Below, piece by piece: positions 1 to 5,795 of a DNA stretch of 7,210 bases. The position numbers and the translations under genes were made by a program. The stretch is from Oceanospirillaceae bacterium (GTDB lineage: Bacteria; Pseudomonadota; Gammaproteobacteria; Pseudomonadales; Balneatricaceae): NCBI GenBank assembly GCA_003497765.1, contig DNNY01000074.1:1-7210 (forward strand), written 5' to 3'. Under the pieces are notes generated by a model. The model saw nothing but the letters and a program-made list of their open reading frames with translations, searched no databases and was not told the origin of the DNA. The stretch's first letter is position 1; the number at the start of each line of letters is the position of its first letter.

Positions 1-1
1 T

Positions 2-754
2 AAGGCTCACCAAGGGTTAGGCTTAACAGCAGGTCAATGGGTGTTGGGTAACGAGCGCCTTATGCACCAGCAAGGTGTTGATATGACAGAAGCTAAGGAC
101 TGGTTAGCTAGCCAATCTGGTCATACCCTGGTGCTCTTGGCTCAAGGCTCGGTATTACAAGCCGGCTTTGCCATTGCCGATCCTGTGCGTGCCGATAGTG
201 CGGCGGCTATAGCGCGTTTACATAAGGCGGGTGCTCAAGTGATGATGCTCACTGGCGATAATCCTAATACAGCAAGCAAGGTGGCCGCAGATCTCAATAT
301 CGACCAGTATCGGGCGGGCCTAATGCCAGCTGATAAATTACAGCTATTAACCGATCTGCAAGCTCAGGGTTATACGGTAGCCATGGTTGGGGATGGCATT
401 AATGATGCACCGGCCCTAAGCCAAGCAAATATAGGTTTTGCTATTGGTGGCGGTACGGATGTAGCCCTCGAAAGTGCCGATATGTGTTTGCTAAGGGACT
501 CATTGCACGGCGTTGCCGATGCTATAGAGTTAAGCTATGCGACCTTAAAAAATATTCGTCAGAACCTATGGGGTGCTTTTGGCTATAATACCTTAGGTAT
601 ACCCATAGCGGCGGGTGTTTTTTATCCCTTAACTGGAATGCTACTAAGCCCTATGGTGGCAGGCTTGGCCATGTCTCTATCGTCCTTTACGGTGGTGACC
701 AATGCCAATCGATTGCGTTTTTTTAAGACACAGTCGCGCCCTCACAAGGATTAA
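2..754 (+). CDS. copA: Cu(+)-exporting P1B-type ATPase, C-terminal part (5' end outside window)
   Basis: This is the last 250 residues of a heavy-metal P-type ATPase that pumps Cu(+) out of the cytoplasm using ATP. The frame is open from base 2 (KAHQGLGLTAGQ...), so the GTG at 41 is internal and the gene begins upstream of the window. Visible elements, in order: the end of the nucleotide-binding domain (GLGL, then VLGNERLM), the DPVR segment, the MLTGDN motif, and the Mg-binding hinge GDGINDAPAL followed by GFAIGGGTDVA. The last two membrane helices follow. They carry the P1B-1 copper-site signatures: YN in GAFGYNTLGIP, and M-x-x-SS in MSLSSFTVVTNANRL. Those residues favour Cu(+)/Ag(+) over Zn/Cd/Co. 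The C-terminus ends a few residues after NANRL, as in E. coli CopA. The phosphorylated DKTGT motif and metal-binding N-terminus lie outside the window. The gene converges on pilD with 4 bp between stop codons and no visible terminator. Confidence 0.95.
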   Translation, partial: KAHQGLGLTAGQWVLGNERLMHQQGVDMTEAKDWLASQSGHTLVLLAQGSVLQAGFAIADPVRADSAAAIARLHKAGAQVMMLTGDNPNTASKVAADLNIDQYRAGLMPADKLQLLTDLQAQGYTVAMVGDGINDAPALSQANIGFAIGGGTDVALESADMCLLRDSLHGVADAIELSYATLKNIRQNLWGAFGYNTLGIPIAAGVFYPLTGMLLSPMVAGLAMSLSSFTVVTNANRLRFFKTQSRPHKD

Positions 755-758
755 GCAA

Positions 759-1649
759 TTAAATCCATAGGGATGCATACCAATACCAGATAAAGTCCCC
801 ATGCCATAGTACCACTAATCCCCCTATAGCTAGATAGGGGCCGAATGGCAAAACCCTATTGGTTTTACCACGCACTAACTTCTGCACTAGGGCAACCAAT
901 AAGCCACTTAGGGCTGCCAACAGTAGCACCATAGGTAAGGCCTGCCAGCCTAACCACGCACCTAAGGCGGCTAATAACTTAAAGTCACCATAGCCCATAC
1001 CTTCGCGCCCAGTAAGTAGCAAAAAGACCCAATACAGGCCCCATAGGCATAAGTACCCAGCCACAGCACCCCATAAGGCATCGGGCAAGCTGACTACTAG
1101 CCCCCAGCTATTACAGATTAAACCTAACCACAGCAAAGGCAGGGTTAACTGATCGGGTAACAAGTGGTGATCAAAATCAATAAAGGTTAGTGCTACTAGC
1201 ACGTACATTAGTAATAAGCTCACCATTGCCATAGGTGTAACACCTAACTGCCATACCATATAGGCGCCCAATAATCCGGTTAGGGCTTCCACTATGGGAT
1301 AACGTTTGGCAATGGTGGCTTGGCAGTGAGCGCAGCGGCCACGTAATAGTAGATAACTGAGTAAGGGAATATTGTGCCAAGGTTTGATGGCATTACCACA
1401 GTGTGGGCAATGGGAAGCTGGCCAAGCTAAAGCGGCAATGGCGGGTTTGGCTGTGGCATTATCGGGACTATCGTTATCAGATTCTAAAAGAGCCTGTGCT
1501 TCAGCTTGCCATTGTGTCTGCATAGCACGGGGTAGGCGGTAAATCACCACATTCAGAAAGCTACCCACAATCAAGCTCAAGATGCCTACAAAAAGAATTG
1601 TAAAGTTAGGCTCTTGCTGCAAGAACATCCATAGGGATGACAATGACAT
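759..1649 (-). CDS. pilD: Type IV prepilin peptidase / N-methyltransferase (A24 family)
   Basis: Inner-membrane aspartyl protease that cleaves the leader of type IV prepilins and type II secretion pseudopilins and methylates the new N-terminus. Numbered from the ATG at 1661, the sequence shows GSFLNVVIYRLP (33-44), a cytoplasmic loop with a zinc-type CPHC...CAHC pair (C85, C88, C110, C113), and the catalytic aspartates D162 (FIDFDHHLLPD) and D226 (GMGYGDFK). About seven to eight hydrophobic segments and the PFGPYLAIGG signature follow. This is the long, bifunctional form, full length. I prefer the second ATG, at 1649 (MSLSSLW, 296 aa), because GGAA lies at a usable distance upstream of it. 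The first ATG (1661) has no ribosome binding site, and the spacing to GSFLN from the second fits Pseudomonas PilD. The usual partners pilB and pilC are not adjacent, so the gene is stand-alone here. Confidence 0.95.
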   Translation of the reverse strand: MSLSSLWMFLQQEPNFTILFVGILSLIVGSFLNVVIYRLPRAMQTQWQAEAQALLESDNDSPDNATAKPAIAALAWPASHCPHCGNAIKPWHNIPLLSYLLLRGRCAHCQATIAKRYPIVEALTGLLGAYMVWQLGVTPMAMVSLLLMYVLVALTFIDFDHHLLPDQLTLPLLWLGLICNSWGLVVSLPDALWGAVAGYLCLWGLYWVFLLLTGREGMGYGDFKLLAALGAWLGWQALPMVLLLAALSGLLVALVQKLVRGKTNRVLPFGPYLAIGGLVVLWHGDFIWYWYASLWI

Positions 1650-1679
1650 AGAATGTTCCATTTATTTTAGATGGGCAAA

Positions 1680-1685
1680 AGTATA
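1680..1685 (-). promoter_or_regulatory. Possible -10 element of the pilD promoter
   Basis: On the minus strand the hexamer TATACT (5 of 6 to the sigma-70 consensus) lies about 30 bases upstream of the preferred pilD ATG at 1649. That would give a short leader compatible with this start. No good -35 hexamer is seen at 16-18 bp, so this is a weak call. Confidence 0.25.
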
Positions 1686-1820
1686 GCCGACTTTCCAATA
1701 TCTGCCGAGGGTTAACCTATAATTAACAGGCAACATAGCCAAAGTGCGACTTGGTTTTTACATTTCAGTCTAATCATATGGCCAATGGCTTGCCTCAATC
1801 CCTAGGGCACAGTAGGGTAT

Positions 1821-1833
1821 ACCAATGATTGGT
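1821..1833. promoter_or_regulatory. Perfect 13-bp palindrome, candidate operator upstream of the aldehyde dehydrogenase
   Basis: ACCAAT-G-ATTGGT is an exact inverted repeat with a one-base centre, ending 31 bp before the aldehyde dehydrogenase ATG. It directly follows a TATACC-like sequence (1818-1823), so it could cover a transcription start and act as a repressor site. No regulator gene lies beside it, and no matching -35 is visible. The operator role is inferred. Confidence 0.3.
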
Positions 1834-1864
1834 GTTAAGCCCCTTTTAAAAACAGAGGTTTCAT

Positions 1865-3283
1865 ATGCAGGTTGATCAATTTTATATTAATGGTGAATGG
1901 GTTAAACCCTTTAGCAAGGACACCTTTGCCTTGGTAAATCCAGCCACCGAAGCTGTAATCCATCATATTCCATTAGCTAATCAAGCTGATGTGGATCGTG
2001 CGGTAAGCGCAGCTAAACAAGCCGCTGTTAGCTATTCGGAAACGACAGTGCAAGAGCGCATCGGTTGGTTAACTAATCTGCTGCAAATCTATCGTCAGCG
2101 GGCGGCTGATATGACAGATGCCATGATTAATGAAATGGGTACGCCGCGCAGCTTTACGGAAGCAGTACAAACGCCGTGTGGTGATGGTCATATTGAAGCT
2201 ATGCTAGAAGTATTGGCGGACTTTGAATTTTCTCATACAAGTCCCCGTGGTGGCAGTACGTTAAGGCATGAGCCGGTGGGTGTGAGTGTGTTGATTACGC
2301 CCTGGAATTGGCCTATTAATCAAGTGGTCGTGAAGGTCTTGCCAAGTTTAGCTGCGGGTTGCCCGTGTGTACTAAAACCCAGTGAAGAGTCACCTCTGTC
2401 TGCCTTATTGTTTGCTCAAATGGTTCATGACGCGGGCTTTCCTGCGGGTGCGTTTAACTTAATTAATGGTAATGGTGCCGTAGCTGGCCACCATTTAACC
2501 AGTCACCCTGATGTTGATTTAGTATCCTTCACAGGTTCTACTCGTGCTGGCAAGTTAGTACAAACTAATGCCATAGATACAGTTAAGCGAGTTGTGCTGG
2601 AATTAGGAGGCAAGGCGCCTAATATTATTTTTGCTGATGCTGATTTGCCAGCCGCCATAGCATTTAGTGCGCAGGGTTGTTTTAGTAACGCTGGCCAAAC
2701 CTGTGATGCGCCAACTCGCGTGTTAGTTGAACGCAGCATCTATGAGCAGGTAAAAGTGGGTCTCATTGAGGCCACCAATAACACGCAGGTTGATGATCCC
2801 CAAAAAACTGGTGACCATATTGGCCCCGTCGTTAATCGGCGCCAGTTTGAACAGATACAAAGTATGATTCAGCAAGGCATTGACGAGGGAGCTGAATTAT
2901 TGGCGGGAGGTGTTGGCCGTCCGGCGGGGCTGGAACAAGGTTATTATGTGCGACCAACCTTGTTTGCCGTAGATCACACCATGACTATCAATACTGAGGA
3001 GATATTCGGCCCGGTATTATGTATTAGCGTTTTTGATACCGAAGAGGAAGCCATTCGCATGGCTAATGATACGATTTATGGCTTGGGTGCCTACATACAA
3101 ACTACGGATTTAGCAAAGGCTCAGCGGGTGGCAAAACGTATTCGGGCTGGCAATATCTCTATTAATGGTGCGGCCTATGATTATGATGTTCCTTTTGGTG
3201 GTATGAAACAATCCGGTAATGGGCGTGAAAATGGGCTTTATGGCTTGCACGATTTTCTGGATATTAAAGCCATTACCATATAA
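1865..3283 (+). CDS. NAD(P)-dependent aldehyde dehydrogenase
   Basis: Soluble aldehyde dehydrogenase superfamily enzyme, 472 aa, which is full length. It oxidises an aldehyde to its carboxylate; the substrate cannot be read from the sequence. Catalytic residues are all present: oxyanion asparagine N148 (TPWNWP), general base E246 (LELGGK) and nucleophile C280 (NAGQTC). Cofactor-site residues are K171 in KPSE, the FTGS turn (222-225) and E379 in EEIFGP. The C-terminal PFGGMKQSGNGRE segment is typical of the oligomerisation region. The Cys context GQTCDAPTR recalls the general GQSCNAPTR-type subgroup rather than the betaine or succinate semialdehyde enzymes; that is a judgement from memory. The ATG at 1865 is supported by AGAGG at 1854-1858, six bases upstream. 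The gene is monocistronic: it diverges from pilD and converges on the peroxidase gene. Confidence 0.95.
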   Translation: MQVDQFYINGEWVKPFSKDTFALVNPATEAVIHHIPLANQADVDRAVSAAKQAAVSYSETTVQERIGWLTNLLQIYRQRAADMTDAMINEMGTPRSFTEAVQTPCGDGHIEAMLEVLADFEFSHTSPRGGSTLRHEPVGVSVLITPWNWPINQVVVKVLPSLAAGCPCVLKPSEESPLSALLFAQMVHDAGFPAGAFNLINGNGAVAGHHLTSHPDVDLVSFTGSTRAGKLVQTNAIDTVKRVVLELGGKAPNIIFADADLPAAIAFSAQGCFSNAGQTCDAPTRVLVERSIYEQVKVGLIEATNNTQVDDPQKTGDHIGPVVNRRQFEQIQSMIQQGIDEGAELLAGGVGRPAGLEQGYYVRPTLFAVDHTMTINTEEIFGPVLCISVFDTEEEAIRMANDTIYGLGAYIQTTDLAKAQRVAKRIRAGNISINGAAYDYDVPFGGMKQSGNGRENGLYGLHDFLDIKAITI

Positions 3284-3295
3284 TCAAGAACACAC

Positions 3296-3314
3296 AAAAA
3301 GCTCTTTGAAGCTT
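3296..3314 (-). terminator. Weak terminator-like hairpin after the peroxidase gene
   Basis: On the minus strand AAGCT-TCAAAG-AGCTT forms a 5-bp stem with a six-base loop, and a run of T (3296-3300 as A on the plus strand) overlaps and follows the stem. It lies about 30 bp past the peroxidase stop codon, in the gap where two genes converge. The stem is short and AT-rich, so the call is tentative. Confidence 0.3.
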
Positions 3315-3345
3315 AGCCGGTAAATCCAAAGCTAGCCCATCTGGT

Positions 3346-3891
3346 TTATAGCAGGTCTTCTATGGCGCGGGTAATGTTCCAAGAATTAGGGTCAACCCAA
3401 TGGGAGAATTTACTCACCACTTCACCTTGCTGGTTGATTAGATACTTATTAAAGTTCCAGCCCGGAGCTTTAGTCTGTGCGGCCAAATACTGAAAGATAG
3501 GATGTGCCTCATCCCCTGTGACTTGGATTTGCTCGGTCATCAGAAAACTAACCCCAAAGTTGTAATAGCAAATACGGGCCGCCGCTTCCTCACTTTTGGC
3601 GGCCTGATTAAAACTATTCGAAGGGAAACCTATAATTACTAAGCCCTTATCTTTATAGTTTTGATACAGCTCTTCTAGGCCACCGAATTGATGGGTAAAA
3701 CCGCAATGGCTGGCCGTATTGACCATTAAAACTGGTTTGCCTTTGGTGACTTCACAAAGACTAATTATATCTGGGTCGTGGAGTTTCTTCAGATTATGGT
3801 CTAACCAAGGAGCGCAATTTTCTTCAGCATAGCTAACGCTAGCCATGAACAAAGTGCCGATAAATAAAATAATTTTATACAAAGCATTCAC
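3346..3891 (-). CDS. Secreted glutathione peroxidase-like thiol peroxidase (Cys type)
   Basis: Reduces H2O2 or organic hydroperoxides. Residues are numbered here from a TTG at 3972. The catalytic tetrad is complete: C90 (NTASHCGFT), Q123 (FPSNSFNQ), W172 and N173 (GWNFNKY). C135 (ARICYYNFGVSF) aligns with the resolving cysteine C82 of yeast Gpx3, suggesting a two-cysteine, thioredoxin-type cycle rather than glutathione. Two further cysteines, C53 and C73, fit a bacterial subfamily that I recall starting CPxLLDH...LC. The start is uncertain. GTG at 3891 gives a textbook signal peptide (NALYKIILFIGTLFMASVSYA, cleavage before EEN) and a periplasmic protein of 181 aa. ATG at 3960 would add 23 residues in front of it. 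Neither has a clear ribosome binding site; I chose the GTG on the signal-peptide argument. It lies downstream of the TauE-like gene on the same strand, with a gap of about 160 bp, so separate transcription is likely. Confidence 0.88.
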   Translation of the reverse strand: MNALYKIILFIGTLFMASVSYAEENCAPWLDHNLKKLHDPDIISLCEVTKGKPVLMVNTASHCGFTHQFGGLEELYQNYKDKGLVIIGFPSNSFNQAAKSEEAAARICYYNFGVSFLMTEQIQVTGDEAHPIFQYLAAQTKAPGWNFNKYLINQQGEVVSKFSHWVDPNSWNITRAIEDLL

Positions 3892-4053
3892 CCAGATTTG
3901 AAGCCCAGTTATCTGAAAAAATAGGCTGGAATAGACAACCGGTAGTTGGCATAGGAACATATATTTACACAATTCTGATCGAATTCGTAAATCCTTGCTT
4001 AATTTTACATACCTTAGGGGCTTAAAAGGCCACTACAGATTATGTTTATCTAA

Positions 4054-4791
4054 TTAAAAAGCTTTAAATATTAAGACAATACCAGACGCCAATAAGAGAT
4101 AGCGACACCAATTTACAAATTGAGATTGGCTTATATGGCCTTGTATCTTTTTTCCAGCCCAGGTGCCAAATATAGCAATGGGAAATAATATTATGGAATA
4201 GTAGACAGTGGTAAATTGCCACTCACCACTGGCAATATAAGGCACTAGCTTTGTCAGATTAACTACACCAAAGAACACCCCCGAGGTAGCTAGCCAAACC
4301 ATTTTAGGTAAGTTGATAGCAATTAAATACATACTAATTGGCGGGCCGCCAGCATGAATTACCGTCGAGGTAAAGCCAGAGATAGTGCCCCAAATATAGG
4401 CCCCACCAGGAATACTGCCCAATACCGGCGCCAAGTTTTGCCAAAGGGCAAAAACAATACAAAGTATACCTAATACTAATCTCAAGACTTGGTCATCAAG
4501 GCGATTAAGAAATATACCCCCAATAATAATCCCTACTAAAGCTGCCGGGAGTAGATTACTTAAAATTGCCCAATTGGTATGATGACGATAATACTGAATA
4601 GTTTTCACATCCATCATGAGCAGAATGGGCAACATTAGAAACACTGACTGAGAAACAGGCAGCCACAAAGCTAGCAAGGGCACTGCAAGAGCCCCACCGC
4701 CAGCGGCAAAACCTGATTTGGAAATGCCCGTAAGGGTAATGGCAACAAAGGCACTAAGCCAAAATAAGGGATTGCCAAGATCGAGAAGCAT
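4054..4791 (-). CDS. TauE/SafE family membrane permease (putative sulfite/organosulfur anion exporter)
   Basis: Polytopic inner-membrane protein of 245 aa with about eight hydrophobic segments. It shows the internal duplication of the TauE/SafE family: an N-terminal half with GISKSGFAAGGG (22-33) followed by ALAVPLL, and a C-terminal half with GFTSTVIHAGGPPISMYL (139-156). Characterised members move sulfite, sulfoacetate or related anions; the substrate here is unknown. The ATG at 4791 is the only start that preserves the first helix. AAGG is present upstream but only two bases from the ATG, which is unusually close. The gene diverges from the glutamine amidotransferase gene, and a long inverted repeat lies just upstream. 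No sulfur-metabolism gene is adjacent, apart from the thiol peroxidase downstream, so a sulfur link is only suggestive. Confidence 0.9.
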   Translation of the reverse strand: MLLDLGNPLFWLSAFVAITLTGISKSGFAAGGGALAVPLLALWLPVSQSVFLMLPILLMMDVKTIQYYRHHTNWAILSNLLPAALVGIIIGGIFLNRLDDQVLRLVLGILCIVFALWQNLAPVLGSIPGGAYIWGTISGFTSTVIHAGGPPISMYLIAINLPKMVWLATSGVFFGVVNLTKLVPYIASGEWQFTTVYYSIILFPIAIFGTWAGKKIQGHISQSQFVNWCRYLLLASGIVLIFKAF

Positions 4792-4797
4792 GGCCTT

Positions 4798-4830
4798 ATG
4801 CTCTATAGTGGAAAACAGCCACTATAGCAT
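4798..4830. promoter_or_regulatory. Long inverted repeat in the permease/amidotransferase divergent region
   Basis: CTATAGTGG (4803-4811) and CCACTATAG (4819-4827) are exact inverted copies separated by seven bases. Allowing a two-base bulge in the left arm, the match extends to ATG...CAT, giving 12-bp arms. The site begins 7 bp upstream of the permease ATG and lies upstream of the amidotransferase start. It contains TATAG hexamers on both strands. It has no T-tract, so an operator for a dimeric regulator controlling one or both genes is more likely than a terminator. This role is inferred. Confidence 0.45.
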
Positions 4831-4880
4831 GAACATGTCGCTATACAAGCATGACAATCTATTGTCTTCAGCGTATGCTA

Positions 4881-4908
4881 AGCAGCAAATTAAGCTGCTG
4901 CCCTTTTT
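4881..4908 (+). promoter_or_regulatory. Terminator-like hairpin in the amidotransferase leader (possible attenuator)
   Basis: AGCAGC (4881-4886) pairs with GCTGCT (4894-4899) across a seven-base loop. Five T residues follow at 4904-4908, immediately before the chosen start codon at 4910. The stem is only 6 bp and four bases separate it from the T run. If transcription starts near 4830, this would sit at the end of a leader of about 80 nt and could attenuate transcription or hinder initiation. If translation instead begins at 4829/4835, the hairpin is coding sequence. Confidence 0.3.
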
Positions 4909-4909
4909 A

Positions 4910-5614
4910 ATGATGAACAACAAACTAGCCATATACCTGACTAATACAGACCGCAGTGGTTGGGACAAACCCTATGCTCACTATGGAGTAATGATAGCTG
5001 AGCTCTTAGCACCTCATGTGTTGGACTTTACCATTGAATTTTTTGATCCAGTAGTAGGCAACTTACCGCAAGTGCCTGAAGACTATGCTGGGGTCGTATT
5101 AACGGGTTCGGCGGCTAATGTCACTGAGCAAGAGCCATGGATGGAAGCCTTATATGAACATATTCGGCGCTTGGATAAAGCGAAGGTAAAGCTGGTAGGA
5201 ATTTGTTTTGGTCATCAGGTTATTGCCCATGCCCTTGGCGGTGAGGTAGGCCCCAAACAGCCGCAAGTAGGCATGGAAAAAATAACTGTGCAGCAATCTT
5301 TAGATTGGATGCAACCTTGGCAACCAGAGGTATCTTTATTGTGTGGTAATTTTCAGCAGGTGCAGTCCTTACCTGATGGATTTCAGATATTAGGCTCACA
5401 AAGCCAATGCAAAATTGCCCTGTATGCCAAAGATAATCATATTTTAGGCTGTCAGTACCATCCAGAGTTTGAGCCTGAATATATTGGAGTATATGCCGAT
5501 TATGTATCTGACAAGCTTGGCCCTGAGCTAACGCGAAGGGCTCATAAGCAAATCCAAGGGCAGCATGATGGACTTTTAATAGGTCAGTGGATAGCTAACT
5601 TTCTTCGGGCATAA
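4910..5614 (+). CDS. Stand-alone class I glutamine amidotransferase domain protein
   Basis: Cytoplasmic protein of 234 aa from the chosen ATG, a single GATase1 domain of the GMP-synthase-like (COG0518/YfeJ-like) group. The nucleophile is C99 in GICFGHQ, with an oxyanion VLTGSAANV segment upstream, and H184/E186 in QYHPEFEPEY complete the Cys-His-Glu triad. No synthase or ATP-pyrophosphatase domain is fused or adjacent, so it is not GuaA itself. Relatives of this shape include gamma-glutamyl peptidases and uncharacterised amidotransferases; the acceptor is unknown. I chose 4910 because conserved sequence begins at NNKLAIYLTNTD just after it. ATG codons at 4829 and 4835 would add 25-27 residues of unconvincing sequence. 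None of the candidates has a recognisable ribosome binding site. It diverges from the TauE-like permease and is followed 181 bp later by a membrane protein gene on the same strand. Confidence 0.88.
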   Translation: MMNNKLAIYLTNTDRSGWDKPYAHYGVMIAELLAPHVLDFTIEFFDPVVGNLPQVPEDYAGVVLTGSAANVTEQEPWMEALYEHIRRLDKAKVKLVGICFGHQVIAHALGGEVGPKQPQVGMEKITVQQSLDWMQPWQPEVSLLCGNFQQVQSLPDGFQILGSQSQCKIALYAKDNHILGCQYHPEFEPEYIGVYADYVSDKLGPELTRRAHKQIQGQHDGLLIGQWIANFLRA

Positions 5615-5653
5615 CCAACGACTTATTAGTTTGTCTAGAGTCATTGATAAAAT

Positions 5654-5681
5654 TTGACCGCCTTCATTTTTGTACTATTGT
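5654..5681 (+). promoter_or_regulatory. Candidate sigma-70 promoter for the downstream membrane protein
   Basis: TTGACC (5654-5659, 5 of 6 to consensus) and TATTGT (5676-5681, 4 of 6) are separated by 16 bp. Transcription would start near 5688 and give a leader of about 110 nt before the ATG at 5796, suggesting this gene can be expressed separately from the amidotransferase. This is based on consensus matching by eye only. Confidence 0.4.
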
Positions 5682-5727
5682 TTAGGTACCTTCTTTAGCT
5701 TGTTAGATATTTTAGCGGGCGTTGTAT

Positions 5728-5773
5728 ATATTGATTCCAGAAGTTGCAGGAATGTGCTCTCCGCAATCAATAT
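5728..5773 (+). repeat. 9-bp inverted repeat in the membrane-protein leader
   Basis: ATATTGATT (5728-5736) and AATCAATAT (5765-5773) are exact inverted copies with 28 bases between them. They end 8 bp before the AAGGA ribosome binding site. They could be a pair of half-sites for a regulator or the base of a long RNA stem-loop. The arms are AT-rich, so chance is a real possibility. Confidence 0.3.
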
Positions 5774-5795
5774 CTGTCTTAAGGAACTTAGACTT

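Noticed and set aside
821..840. CCCCTAT-AGCTAG-ATAGGGG inverted repeat, a possible terminator for copA
   Set aside because: It lies inside the pilD coding sequence in the conserved FGPYLAIGG region, has only 7-bp arms and no T-tract. Codon constraint explains it as well.
1177..1380. Open frame on the minus strand inside pilD
   Set aside because: It overlaps conserved pilD codons in another frame, has no recognisable motif and has no ribosome binding site.
2503..2739. Antisense open frame inside the aldehyde dehydrogenase gene
   Set aside because: It mirrors the catalytic region of a well-conserved enzyme, and its product resembles no family I recognise.
3961..3990. AATTC/GAATT inverted repeat upstream of the peroxidase
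   Set aside because: Arms are only 5 bp, AT-rich and created mostly by an EcoRI-like palindrome; it is not distinguishable from chance.
4718..4909. N-terminal extension of the amidotransferase into the permease gene
   Set aside because: The first part is antisense to the conserved N-terminus of the permease, and the rest runs through the inverted repeat and hairpin. Family similarity begins only after 4910.
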